Below are positions 41,071-49,195 of a stretch of 57,368 nucleotides of DNA, piece by piece. How positions within the stretch are numbered: the stretch's first letter is position 1; each line of letters begins with the position of its first letter. A program made the translations under genes and the position numbers. The DNA comes from VRUE01 sp047519745. GTDB lineage: Bacteria > Actinomycetota > Thermoleophilia > Solirubrobacterales > 70-9. The stretch covers positions 1-57,368 of the forward strand of contig JAPVSJ010000110.1 in assembly GCA_047519745.1 (NCBI GenBank). Reading direction: 5' to 3'. The notes under the pieces are model-generated. The model did not search any database. It worked only from the letters and a program-made list of their open reading frames with translations, and was not told where the DNA came from.

Positions 41071-42504
41071 TCAGCCGAGCTCGCCGGCCAGGACGAGTCG
41101 TACGTCGTCGCGCTCGTCCGCTAGCTGCCTCAGCCGTGACGAGAAGCCGACCCGGTCGAAGAAGTAAAGCTGGGCCTGGGGAGCATTCAGCTCCTCCCTG
41201 ACGATCTCCAGCTTGGCCAGCTCCTCGGCGCCATGCTCATGGCCATCACCGTCGGAACCGGGCCACTTGCACGATCCGAGCGCGAGAATCTCGCCCCTCT
41301 CCCCCACCGCCACCGCGTCGGCCTCATAAGAGCGGCTGCGCAGCCTTCCGCTCTCCCGCCTGCGGATCGGCCCCCACCACCAGCCCGCGTCCACGGCGTC
41401 CTCGAGCTCGCCCAGCAGCCACCCCTGGCAGACCCGCTCGAAGGCGTCCTCAGAGACGAACTTGTCGAGCTGCGGCGCGATCGCCTGCTCCATGTAGCGC
41501 GCCGCCTGCTCGCGGGTATGGAGGCGACTCTCCCGCGGCGCGACGAAGCGGAACCAGAAACGCAGGAAGGGGTCGGTAATCGCGTAGCTCACCCGGCCAC
41601 CGCCGCCGCCGGAGCGCGTGACCGGGTAGCGGCGCTCCACCAGTCCCATCTCCTCCAGCGTCTGCAGGAAGGGCCGCGCCTCCTCAGAGCGGCGCCGGCC
41701 GATTCGCTGCGCGATCTCGTTGAGCCGGGTCACCCCCGCCGAGATCGCCCGCAGGCAGGACATGTAGGTATCGATGTCGCGCAGGCGGCTCTCCTGGGAG
41801 AGGAGAAAGCGCGGCTCGTCCCGCAGCAGGCCGTCGGGATACAAGACGGCGCGCAGGATCGCCTCGTCCAGCGGCCTCGCGGGATCGATCTCCTTCAGGT
41901 AGTAGGGCACGCCGCCGAACACCGCCCAGGCCCGTATCCGCTGCTCGACCTCCCACCCCGGGATGAAGGCGCCGATCTCCCCCCAGGGAAACGGCTGCAG
42001 CTTCAGCGAGCCGGTGCGGCGTCCGTAGGTGGTCGCTCCGTATCCGACCACCTGCTTCTCGAAGAAGCTGATGTCGGAGCCGGACAGGCAGAGCAGCAAG
42101 TCGGGATTGTCGGCGTGCTCCCGCGCGAAACGGTTCAGCAGCGAGCCGATCTCCGGCTCCTGGCGGGCGATGAACTGGAACTCGTCGAGCACGATCATCG
42201 TCTGGCCCTCCTCGAGCAGTTCCGAGAAGGCGGCGAAGGCGGCGCGCCAGCTCGCCAGCGGCTGCTCGGCGTAGATCCGGCGACCGGTCAGGGCGGCCAG
42301 CTCGGCGGAGAGATCGTCGAGTTGATCGCGACTGCTGCCGGACGTCGCCTCGAAGTAGAGCCGCCGGCAACGCTCGCCGAAGTGCAGGAGCAGCTCGCTC
42401 TTGCCGACCCGGCGCCTGCCGTAGAGGACGAAGTACTCGGCCCGGGGCGAATCCAGCCGCTCGGCCAGCGCCGCAAGCTCATCGGCTCGGTTGAAGAAGG
42501 TCAC
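41071..42504 (-). CDS. Archaeal-type AAA ATPase with C-terminal DUF234 nuclease-like domain
   Basis: 477 residues from GTG at 42504 (TTG at 42513 also possible). It starts with the family signature FFNRADELAALAERL, then Walker A YGRRRVGKSELLL, Walker B MIVLDEFQFIA, LLCLSGSDISFFEKQ as sensor 1, a winged helix (LNEIAQRIGRRRSEEARPFL), and the C-terminal DUF234 part (SYEADAVAVGERGEILALGS then CKW), which has the restriction-fold E-x(n)-D-x(n)-E-K-like pattern with Cys in place of Val. Role unknown; such ATPases are often in accessory regions. Its upstream region has CTTA-C-TAAG at 42528-42536 and no Shine-Dalgarno sequence. Confidence 0.85.
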   Translation of the reverse strand: MTFFNRADELAALAERLDSPRAEYFVLYGRRRVGKSELLLHFGERCRRLYFEATSGSSRDQLDDLSAELAALTGRRIYAEQPLASWRAAFAAFSELLEEGQTMIVLDEFQFIARQEPEIGSLLNRFAREHADNPDLLLCLSGSDISFFEKQVVGYGATTYGRRTGSLKLQPFPWGEIGAFIPGWEVEQRIRAWAVFGGVPYYLKEIDPARPLDEAILRAVLYPDGLLRDEPRFLLSQESRLRDIDTYMSCLRAISAGVTRLNEIAQRIGRRRSEEARPFLQTLEEMGLVERRYPVTRSGGGGGRVSYAITDPFLRFWFRFVAPRESRLHTREQAARYMEQAIAPQLDKFVSEDAFERVCQGWLLGELEDAVDAGWWWGPIRRRESGRLRSRSYEADAVAVGERGEILALGSCKWPGSDGDGHEHGAEELAKLEIVREELNAPQAQLYFFDRVGFSSRLRQLADERDDVRLVLAGELG

Positions 42505-42658
42505 CGTGCGCAATGACTATAGCGTATCTTACTAAGGTGTATACCAGAGAAGGGCTCGAGAACCGGGTACAGGCTTGGCCACTGCGGATGCTGGAGATTC
42601 GCGGGCCGGGCCGGCCACCGAACAGGTCACGATCGCGGGCGATCCGCCGAGTCGCGGA

Positions 42659-43630
42659 TCAACGCGCGTAGGCGGGCTCGTCGAACAGAGCCTTGCCGAA
42701 CGCCGCGACCAGGTCGCGGGCGAACCGACGGTCACCCTCGAACTTGAGCCGCCTGGGCCGCTGGTCGATCAGAGCGCTGAACCAGGCGCCGAGCTCGCCG
42801 ACCGCTTCGGCGGCGACGTCGGATGCGAGCCCGGGCTCGCAGGAGAGGATCCTCCCCTCCTCCACCTCTACGGTGACGCCCGCCGGGTACCGCCGCCCCG
42901 CTGGGCCGAGGCGGACGACGAGGCGGCAGGCGCCGCGGACCTCCTCGCCGAGGCGAACGAGTGGGGCGACGAGCTGCATCGCCGCCTCGACGTCGAGCGC
43001 ATCGACCGGCCTGGCGCCCGCGGGCCGGTCGGCGCTCTCCACCCGTGCCGCGAGCATCAGCGGGCCGACGGCGCGGCGCAGCCACTCGGTCGGCGCGCAG
43101 CGCTCGGCCCCGTCGGGCACCTCGACGGCCTCCACCAACCCCGTCTGGCGCAGCTTCGCCAGCAGGCGCTTGGCTGCCCGGGGTGGCAGCTCGCAGCGAG
43201 CGATCGCATCTGCTGTCTCGGTCGGGCCGGCGGCGACGGCATGCACGAGGGCATGGCCCCACGCCTCGGAGAGCAGCTCGATCGCCCGCTTGGCTCGCCC
43301 GCCTTCGTAGGGAAGCGGCCCTCGGGGGGCCTTGAGCAGCCAAAGCTCGATGCCGTCGGCGGTTGGCAGCCGCATCCGGCCGGCCGGGCTCAGGACGTAC
43401 TTTTGCTCGAAGGCCGGGTCGACCGGCTCCTGCGGGTCGACCGGCTCCTGCGGGGCGACCGGCTCCTTCGGGGCGACCGGCTCCTTCGGGGCGGCGCCGC
43501 CGCGAGGCAGCGCCTCCCCTTCGTAGTCCTCGGGAATGGTCAGCGCCTTGAAGCCGCCGGCCATCGCACGCAGGATCTGCACCTGGAGCGCCTCCGAGAG
43601 CAGACCCACGGTCAGCGCGCCCGCGCGCAA
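42659..43630 (-). CDS. Double winged-helix regulator with SCP2-like C-terminus (paralogue 2)
   Basis: A 323-residue protein from TTG, with GGAGG about 9 bases upstream. The first winged helix (LTVGLLSEALQVQILRAMAG ... KYVLSPAGRMRL) is interrupted by a Pro-rich insertion of the hexapeptide KEPVAP/QEPVDP repeated four times. The second winged helix (IELLSEAWGHALVHAVAAGP ... RAAKRLLAKLRQTGLVEAVE) and the C-terminal SCP2-like domain (RPVDALDVEAAMQLVAPLVR ... GVTVEVEEGRILSCEPGLA) align with paralogues 1 and 3. A promoter with a palindrome in its spacer lies just upstream, suggesting autoregulation. Ligand unknown. Confidence 0.8.
   Translation of the reverse strand: MRAGALTVGLLSEALQVQILRAMAGGFKALTIPEDYEGEALPRGGAAPKEPVAPKEPVAPQEPVDPQEPVDPAFEQKYVLSPAGRMRLPTADGIELWLLKAPRGPLPYEGGRAKRAIELLSEAWGHALVHAVAAGPTETADAIARCELPPRAAKRLLAKLRQTGLVEAVEVPDGAERCAPTEWLRRAVGPLMLAARVESADRPAGARPVDALDVEAAMQLVAPLVRLGEEVRGACRLVVRLGPAGRRYPAGVTVEVEEGRILSCEPGLASDVAAEAVGELGAWFSALIDQRPRRLKFEGDRRFARDLVAAFGKALFDEPAYAR
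43421..43492. repeat. Four 18-bp tandem repeats inside paralogue 2
   Basis: Four copies of GACCGGCTCCTGCGGGTC and near variants (43421-43438, 43439-43456, 43457-43474, 43475-43492). They encode KEPVAP, KEPVAP, QEPVDP and QEPVDP in the Pro-rich insertion between the recognition helix and wing of the first winged helix. The number of units is likely to vary between strains. Confidence 0.85.
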
Positions 43631-43682
43631 ACCCGCCCCCTCCGTACCGCCCGAGGCTCTGCCTCCCGGATTCTTCGTACCA

Positions 43683-43711
43683 ATAAAAGGAATAGATGAT
43701 TCTATTCACAA
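43683..43711 (-). promoter_or_regulatory. Promoter and operator of regulator paralogue 2
   Basis: On the minus strand TTGTGA (43711-43706) and TTTTAT (43688-43683) are exactly 17 bases apart. The spacer holds GAATAG-N6-CTATTC (43690-43707), a perfect inverted repeat where a repressor would block polymerase. It is an AT-rich island 50-80 bases before the TTG start. From here to 43837 nothing else is seen. Confidence 0.6.
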
Positions 43712-43837
43712 CCACCCGTTCGTGCCGCCTCGGAGTGCAGATCCGGGCGGCCGGCGACCTCAGCCTCGTCCATGCCCTGCTCTACGGCTGACCGCCGGGG
43801 TCGCCTGAGCCCGGCGGGCCTAGCGCCGGACACTGGA

Positions 43838-44560
43838 TCATTCTTCGCGCAGTTCGCTGACCAGCTGGACGACGGTCTCGCCGACGGCATCGAGGCTTTG
43901 GCGCGAGAGCTTGTCCAGGCCGTCGGCGAGGGTGTGGCCGGGGTAGCTCCAGTCGATCAGGTCGACGGCAGGAACTTTGGCTTTCAGGAAGGGCGTGTGG
44001 TCGTCCTCGATCGCCGTCCCTTCTTCGCTCGAGAAGAAGCGTTCCTTGCCGGCCTCGCGCGCCGCGACCAGCAGGCGATCCCAGAGCGCTTCGGTAGACG
44101 TCCCCTCGCGCGGCAGATAGAGGCCGCGGTTGCCGACGTAGTCGAGCAGGATCATGTCGCCCGTGCGGCCGGGGTTGTCGGCGACATAGGCACGCGAGCC
44201 GCGCAGCCCTTCGTGGTAGAAGTCCGCGGTTTCCTCGGGCAAGACCTTCGCCCGATCACGATTCCTGGCTTCTTCCCGGGCAGCGTGCCGACCACGTTGC
44301 GCAGCTGCGGTTCGCCCGGGATCGCTTCGAAGTGACCGCCGGGCAACAGCGGGCGGAGCTTGTCGGCGAGCTTGCGCAGCTGTGGCGAACCGGCTGGCCG
44401 CTGGCCAGCTGCAGCTTGACCAGGCGCCAGGCGCGGTTGGCGTCGAATCGGTCCGGCGTGCCCTGTGCGCCCGACCCCCCACCGCACCCGCTCGCGGCCA
44501 GGACCGTCGCCGCCCCGGCGAGCAGGAGGAAGCGGCGAACCGCGCCTCCCCTCGCTTGCG
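43838..44560 (-). pseudogene. Decayed M28-family metallopeptidase (lipoprotein), frameshifted and internally deleted
   Basis: Three reading frames together spell an M28 peptidase. Frame one gives a lipoprotein signal (FLLLAGAATVLAASGC) and FDANRAWRLVKLQLASGQ. Frame two continues RPAGSPQLRKLADKLRPLLP ... GTLPGKKPGIVIG. Frame three has the C-terminal part ETADFYHEGLRGSRAYVADN ... DLIDWSYPGHTLADGLDKLS. Between frames two and three the expected zinc-ligand region (the HYD motif and the following acidic ligand) is absent, so roughly 80-100 residues are deleted. No start codon is left after the SD-like GGGAGGAGG. Sequencing error cannot explain the missing segment. Confidence 0.85.
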
Positions 44561-44634
44561 TGATCCTCCTCCCACCAGGCTCCGAACTCTACCCATTCCC
44601 AGACAAAACCTGATTAATGCCATAATGATCTGGC

Positions 44635-45630
44635 TTGACTGGGAACCAGGTCAATGGGGGCCGAAACGGGGCGCGCTCCGGAGCGCAGACGCTTGTCATG
44701 CTCTCGGCGCCGATCAACATCGCGATCCTCGAAGCCCTCACCGACGGCCCCAGGCCGCAGTCGGAGCTGCGCCGCGCAGCCGGCTCCCCCCCCCAGACCA
44801 CCCACCCCGCGCCGCTCAAGCGACAGATGGAAATTGGCGCAATCGAACGGCGGCGTCGCGATCGCTTCCCCGGGGTGCTCGAATACGAGCTGACCCCGGC
44901 CGGCAGGGAACTTCTCCCCATCCTCGAGGCCCTGAAGCGCTGGCTCGCGAAGAGTCCTGAGAGTCCGCCTGCCCTCGGTGGCAACGAAGCAAAGGCGGCG
45001 ATCAGGGCGTTGGCCGATAGCTGGTCGACGACGATGATGCGGGCCCTCGCGGCTGGCCCGCTCTCGCTGACCGAGCTCGACGGCGTGATCAGCTCGCTCA
45101 GCTACCCCGCGCTCGAGCGTCGGCTCGCGGCGATGCGGCTCGCCGGCCTGATCGCGGCTCGCCCCGCCAACGGCAGGGGAACTCCATATGCGGTCACCGA
45201 CCTATTGCGCCTGGGAATGGCGCCGCTGACCGCCGCGGCACGATGGGAGCGACGAAACCTGCCCCAGGCAACCGCGCCGATTGGGCAAATCGACGCCGAG
45301 ACCACGTTTCTGCTCACGGTGCCACTGCTGCGACCGCCCATGGAGGTCTCCGGCTCCTGTCGACTGGCGGCGGAGACCCCCAATGGCGGGAAACGGCGCT
45401 TGGCCGGGGTGGTCGTCGAGGTGAGCGAAGGCACCATCGGATCCTGCGTAACGAGGCTGCAGGGTCATACCGACGCCTGGGCCCTGGGCTCTTCCACCGC
45501 TTGGCTCGACGCGATGATCGAACGCGACACCGGTCGACTCGAGGTCGGCGGCAATGGCGGCCTTGCTCGCGCTCTTCTCGACGGACTGCATGGGGCACTG
45601 TTTGGTGGCCGTCCGGCCACCTGCCCTTGA
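44635..45630 (+). CDS. Double winged-helix regulator with SCP2-like C-terminus (paralogue 3)
   Basis: 331 residues from TTG at 44635. This copy has two intact winged helices: residues 20-105 (LVMLSAPINIAILEALTDGP ... YELTPAGRELLPILEALKRW) and 118-205 (ALADSWSTTMMRALAAGPLS ... ALERRLAAMRLAGLIAARPA), then the SCP2-like domain (IGQIDAETTFLLTVPLLRPP ... GVVVEVSEGTIGSCVTRLQG and LEVGGNGGLARALLDGLHGA). No Shine-Dalgarno sequence is visible, but a CATAAT hexamer 14 bases before the TTG would fit a leaderless transcript. It is the least degenerate of the three paralogues. Confidence 0.82.
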   Translation: MTGNQVNGGRNGARSGAQTLVMLSAPINIAILEALTDGPRPQSELRRAAGSPPQTTHPAPLKRQMEIGAIERRRRDRFPGVLEYELTPAGRELLPILEALKRWLAKSPESPPALGGNEAKAAIRALADSWSTTMMRALAAGPLSLTELDGVISSLSYPALERRLAAMRLAGLIAARPANGRGTPYAVTDLLRLGMAPLTAAARWERRNLPQATAPIGQIDAETTFLLTVPLLRPPMEVSGSCRLAAETPNGGKRRLAGVVVEVSEGTIGSCVTRLQGHTDAWALGSSTAWLDAMIERDTGRLEVGGNGGLARALLDGLHGALFGGRPATCP

Positions 45631-45715
45631 CGTGGAAGCTTTGATCAGAGATGATCGATCGAATTGATCTATTTTTAAGATCAGGAACTACGACGTTTAT
45701 TGGGAGGATGATTAA

Positions 45716-46540
45716 ATGATCCAGTCCAAGGCGCTTGCCCGTCTGCTGACCATGGCAGGGCTTGCGATTCTGGCGATTGCCGTGTTTGCGCCAATCGCCC
45801 AAGCAAAAGAAGAACCGCAGCCCGGTTTCACCCAGTTCAGGGGCTGCCCGCGGCCGGAAGAAAAAGTGATGTTCTTCTGTGTCCGCTCGGACATCAAAGG
45901 TGGCCATCTCAAGTTCGGCACCAAGACCGCTCCGATCGAAAACCCGCTCAGCCTCACCGGTGGCACCAACGTGAATTTTGAAGAATTCACCGCCAACTCT
46001 GAAGGTGGTCTGAGCAAAACCAAACAAAAAGTCCCTGGTGGGGTCATTGGCCTGACCGGCCTGACCTGGCTGCTGGAATTCTTCGGCAGCGAAGCGCTCA
46101 CCCTCTACGCGGTGACCGAATTGGCCGGAATTCCGACCAACTTCACCCCGACGTCGGTGACCTTGCCGATCAAAGTTCATCTCGAAACGCCGTCTGGCGT
46201 CCTCGGGAAAAACTGTTACCTCGGCTCGGCTGGCACGCCGATCGTGCTCAACAACACGACCGGGACGACCAATCCCCCGCCGCCGAACAAACCGATCACC
46301 GGTAAAGAATTCGAAATCAGCGAAGAAGGCGAAATTGCCTATCTGCGTAACGGCATCTTCGTCGACAACGCGTTCTCGGTCCCCGGTGCAAGCGGTTGCA
46401 CGTTGACGCTGTTCGGATTCATCCCGATCAGCCTCAACAGCTTCGTCAACTCGCAGGCGGGACTTCCGTCCCCCGCGGGCAACAACGAGGCCGTGCAGGA
46501 AACCAACATCGAATTCGCTCTGCAGGAAAGCGTTTACTAG
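45716..46540 (+). CDS. Secreted protein of unknown function
   Basis: A 274-residue protein. Signal peptide MIQSKALARLLTMAGLAILA with a probable cleavage after APIAQA. The mature part is beta-rich with four or more Cys (FRGCPRPEE, FFCVRSD, GKNCYLG, SGCTLTL) and no catalytic motif seen. GGGAGG is 8 bases before the ATG. Codon use differs from neighbours (many GAA rather than GAG codons), a trait it shares with the secreted protein at 49334-50047. It ends before a textbook terminator. The 85-base upstream gap holds five GATC sites within 40 bp and probably the promoter. Confidence 0.8.
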   Translation: MIQSKALARLLTMAGLAILAIAVFAPIAQAKEEPQPGFTQFRGCPRPEEKVMFFCVRSDIKGGHLKFGTKTAPIENPLSLTGGTNVNFEEFTANSEGGLSKTKQKVPGGVIGLTGLTWLLEFFGSEALTLYAVTELAGIPTNFTPTSVTLPIKVHLETPSGVLGKNCYLGSAGTPIVLNNTTGTTNPPPPNKPITGKEFEISEEGEIAYLRNGIFVDNAFSVPGASGCTLTLFGFIPISLNSFVNSQAGLPSPAGNNEAVQETNIEFALQESVY

Positions 46541-46562
46541 CGGCGATTCGTGCTCCGATCGA

Positions 46563-46599
46563 AGGGGGCTGGACGCATATGCGCCCAGCCCCCTTTTTT
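46563..46599 (+). terminator. Rho-independent terminator of the secreted-protein gene
   Basis: AGGGGGCTGG (46563-46572) pairs perfectly with CCAGCCCCCT (46585-46594). The inner CGCATATGCG extends the stem, and TTTTTT follows. It lies 23 bases after the stop codon. Read from the other strand the same hairpin ends YihY transcripts, whose stop codon is at 46598. Confidence 0.9.
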
Positions 46600-47449
46600 A
46601 CATATAGGGGAGCTCTCCCGTGTCGTGCAACTCGTGGCGCAGCGAGTTGATCGTCGCCCCCGCCAGCAGCGCCAGGCTGAGCAGGTAGAACCAGAGCAGC
46701 GCGATCAAGACGAAGCCCAGCGTTGAGCCGAAGCGAGAGAGGCTGGAGACGTTGGAGAGGTAGAAGGGAAAGGCCCAGTTGGCAACGCCGGCGGCGACGG
46801 TGACGAAAGCTGCCCCGGGCCAGACGTCCCGCCAAGGCATGTGGCCCTTTGGCACCGCCCAGTAGATCACGCAGCAGATCGCGAAGACGATCAGCACCGC
46901 GAGGCCCAGCAGCAGCGCCGTGTCGATCGCCTTGATGTCGGAGAGGCCGAGGGGAAGGCGATCCGTGCTGGAGACGAGCGCCGCCTCGATCGCCGGCAGC
47001 AGGATGCTCGCCGCGATGAACAGCAGCACGACGCCCAGCATCGTGAAGGAGAAGCGCTTCTGCTCGACCCAGCCGCGGCTGGGGACGTGGTAGATGCGGC
47101 CGAAGGCGGTGTCCATCGCCCCCCAGAAGGAGGCGCCGATCCAGAGCGAGCCGAGGAAGGCGGCGATCCCGATCGTCGTCGAGTTGTCCTCGATCCGTTC
47201 CAGCACGTCGCTCAGCGTCTTCTGCTCGGCGTTGGGGAAGAGCCGCTGCAGATCGTCCAGCACGCCCGTCTCCACCCCCTTGATCTTCAGTACCTGGCCA
47301 AAGACGAAGAGCACGAGCAGGGCAAAGGGGAAGACGGCGAGCATCAGGTTGTAGGCGACCATCGCCGAGAGCCCGGTGACGTTCTCGCGATACGCGCGCT
47401 GCCAGAAGGCGCGCAGCCAGGGGCGTGGATTTGCCGTGAGCTTGGACAC
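46598..47449 (-). CDS. YihY/BrkB-family inner membrane protein (UPF0761)
   Basis: 283 residues from GTG at 47449 (VSKLTANPRPW). It carries the family pattern RAYRENVTGLSAMVAYNLML, then about six membrane helices, including SLWIGASFWGAMDTAFGRIY, YWAVPKGHMPWRDVWPGAAF and GSTLGFVLIALLWFYLLSLA. YihY proteins are conserved membrane proteins of unclear function; despite an old annotation they are not RNase BN. The frame is open to a TTG at 47467, but this would overlap the divergent rpoD promoter. Confidence 0.88.
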   Translation of the reverse strand: MSKLTANPRPWLRAFWQRAYRENVTGLSAMVAYNLMLAVFPFALLVLFVFGQVLKIKGVETGVLDDLQRLFPNAEQKTLSDVLERIEDNSTTIGIAAFLGSLWIGASFWGAMDTAFGRIYHVPSRGWVEQKRFSFTMLGVVLLFIAASILLPAIEAALVSSTDRLPLGLSDIKAIDTALLLGLAVLIVFAICCVIYWAVPKGHMPWRDVWPGAAFVTVAAGVANWAFPFYLSNVSSLSRFGSTLGFVLIALLWFYLLSLALLAGATINSLRHELHDTGELPYM

Positions 47450-47457
47450 AGACAGTC

Positions 47458-47486
47458 TTGACTTCAAAAACTGAAGCGCCTATCAT
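47458..47486 (+). promoter_or_regulatory. Sigma-A-type promoter of rpoD with palindrome in the spacer
   Basis: TTGACT (47458-47463) and TATCAT (47481-47486) are separated by exactly 17 bases. Transcription should begin near 47493, leaving a leader of about 100 bases before the ATG. CTTCA-N5-TGAAG (47462-47476) lies from the -35 end into the spacer, a repressor-type position; the same palindrome pattern occurs at the HxlR promoter (13957-13971). Confidence 0.7.
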
Positions 47487-47540
47487 GCGAACAGACGTTT
47501 GAGGCCTTTCAGGCGTGTGTCAGGCCCTATTCCCTACTTC

Positions 47541-47568
47541 GCGGACCGCGTCGCCGGTCCGCTTTTTT
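47541..47568 (+). terminator. Intrinsic terminator in the rpoD leader (attenuator)
   Basis: GCGGACCG (47541-47548) pairs perfectly with CGGTCCGC (47555-47562) around a 6-base loop and is followed directly by TTTTTT (47563-47568). It lies about 50 bases downstream of the predicted transcription start and 25 bases upstream of the ATG, in the same orientation as rpoD. Full-length mRNA must therefore read through it. Confidence 0.8.
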
Positions 47569-47593
47569 GACGCAGAAAGACGGGTGCAGATTA

Positions 47594-48700
47594 ATGCTGG
47601 TTGCAGAGCTTCAGGAGCTCGAGGAGGTAAAAGGGCTGATCCACAGGGGTCAGCAGCTCGGCGTGCTCACCTTCGGTGACATCGCCTCGGCGGTCTCGGA
47701 GGTCGATCTCGACGAGTCCGACGTCGAGGATCTCTACGGCCACATCGAGAAGCAGGGCATCGAGCTTGTCGAGGACATGGACCCGGCCCAGAAAGCGGCC
47801 GCCGACGCCATGCCCGCCGACACCGGTCGCAAAGGCCGTCGCCGCGCCAAAGCCGCGATCGACCTGAAACCGGACATGACCACGGACAGCCTGCAGCTGT
47901 TCCTCAAGGACATCGGCAAAGTCCGCCTGCTGACCGCCCAGGAGGAGGTCGAACTCGCCAAGCGGATCGAGCGCGGCGACCTCGACGCGAAGCAGAAAAT
48001 GGTCGAGTCCAACCTGCGCTTGGTTGTCTCGATCGCCAAGAACTACCGCAACCAGGGCCTCCCCTTCCTCGACCTGATCCAGGAGGGCACGCTGGGCCTG
48101 GTCCGTGCCGCGGAGAAGTTCGACTACCGCAAGGGCTTCAAGTTCTCGACCTACGCGACCTGGTGGATCCGCCAGGCGATCGCCCGTGCCCTGGCCGACA
48201 AGGCGCGCACGATCCGCATCCCGGTCCACGTGGTCGAGAAGCTGAACAAGATTGGCCGCGCCGAGCGTAAGCTCGTAACCGAGCTAGGCCGCGAGCCCAC
48301 CCCGGAGGAGATCGCCGAGGTGACCGGGATCGATCCCGAGGAGGTCGACTCGATCAAGCGCTCCGCCCAGGCCCCAGTCAGTCTCGAGAAGCCGGTCGGC
48401 GACGAGGAGGAGTCGGAGTTCGGCCAGTTCATCGCCGACGAGAAGGCCGAGTCCCCCTTCGACCGCGCGGCGGACCTGCTGACCAAAGAGGCGCTGAAGG
48501 AAGCCCTGGAGAACCTCTCCTACCGCGAGCGCCGCGTGCTTGAACTTCGCTACGGACTGGGCGGGGAGCACCCGCGCACCCTCGACGAGGTCGGCCGCAC
48601 CTTCAACGTCACCCGCGAGCGGATCCGTCAGATCGAGAACCAGAGCCTGAAAAAGCTGCAGCAGCTCGGCGAAGCGCAGAAACTGCGCGAAGTCACCTGA
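47594..48700 (+). CDS. rpoD: Primary RNA polymerase sigma factor (RpoD/SigA type)
   Basis: A 368-residue sigma-70 factor from MLVAELQELEEVKGLIHRG. It has a short acidic N-terminal region 1, region 1.2 (TDSLQLFLKDIGKVRLLTAQ), 2.1-2.4 (NLRLVVSIAKNYRNQGLPFL, KFSTYATWWIRQAIARALAD), 3 (IRIPVHVVEKLNKIGRAERK) and 4.2 with the -35 recognition helix (VTRERIRQIENQSLKKLQQL). This set identifies a group 1 (housekeeping) or very close group 2 sigma. A TTG 9 codons upstream is in frame but overlaps the terminator. The promoter and attenuator upstream suggest regulated expression. Confidence 0.93.
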   Translation: MLVAELQELEEVKGLIHRGQQLGVLTFGDIASAVSEVDLDESDVEDLYGHIEKQGIELVEDMDPAQKAAADAMPADTGRKGRRRAKAAIDLKPDMTTDSLQLFLKDIGKVRLLTAQEEVELAKRIERGDLDAKQKMVESNLRLVVSIAKNYRNQGLPFLDLIQEGTLGLVRAAEKFDYRKGFKFSTYATWWIRQAIARALADKARTIRIPVHVVEKLNKIGRAERKLVTELGREPTPEEIAEVTGIDPEEVDSIKRSAQAPVSLEKPVGDEEESEFGQFIADEKAESPFDRAADLLTKEALKEALENLSYRERRVLELRYGLGGEHPRTLDEVGRTFNVTRERIRQIENQSLKKLQQLGEAQKLREVT

Positions 48701-48709
48701 ACGAGTTAG

Positions 48710-49195
48710 CTAGCCGTTTTTCGCGCAGGCCGAGAGGCCATACCTGCGCAGCTGCCTATCCACGCTGCGGAAGGCCCCTTCGACGTTAGCGAGCCCCTCT
48801 TCGCCCTTCGCCTTGTCGAGGGCATCGTGCAGCAACGCATTGATTGCCTCGATCGCTTCTTCTTCTCCCGCTGGCGATTCGAGCTTTTCCAGCGCGGCGA
48901 TTTCAGCTTCGACCGTCGACAACACCGCCGCCTTCAAAGCGTTTTCAGCCAGCACGTGCCGGGGCAGCGATTCCGAGCTGTGCTGCTTTTCGTACGCGGC
49001 AACTCTTTCCAGGGAGTTTTCCCTCTGAGCCAGGCAAGCCGCGTTTGCCTGCTTGATGTAGGCCGCATTGCTCGCCGTCGAGACACCTTCGGGCGAGCTC
49101 GCAGTCGAAGGGTTGCCGCCCCCACAGCCAGAGCCAAGCGCAGCAGACGCGATCGCGACGGCAGCGATTAGCGTCATTTTGGGCCCACCGCTCAT
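48710..49195 (-). CDS. Small lipoprotein of unknown function
   Basis: A 161-residue protein with a lipoprotein signal (KMTLIAAVAIASAALGSGC, lipobox LGSGC) followed by a Gly/Ser linker and an alpha-helical domain (ASNAAYIKQANAACLAQREN ... AEIAALEKLESPAGEEEAIE) with paired cysteines near its start and end. GGGGAG is 5 bases before the ATG at 49195. Proteins of this shape are frequent in Solirubrobacterales (recollection). It converges on rpoD with only a 9-base gap. Confidence 0.8.
   Translation of the reverse strand: MSGGPKMTLIAAVAIASAALGSGCGGGNPSTASSPEGVSTASNAAYIKQANAACLAQRENSLERVAAYEKQHSSESLPRHVLAENALKAAVLSTVEAEIAALEKLESPAGEEEAIEAINALLHDALDKAKGEEGLANVEGAFRSVDRQLRRYGLSACAKNG

Noticed and set aside
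43421..43492. CRISPR-like array
   Set aside because: The four 18-bp units are directly adjacent, without spacers, and encode a hexapeptide repeat in a regulator.
43838..44623. A 261-residue protein read straight from the minus-strand open frame
   Set aside because: Only its C-terminal ~125 residues match M28 peptidases; the remainder is out-of-frame translation of the same decayed gene.
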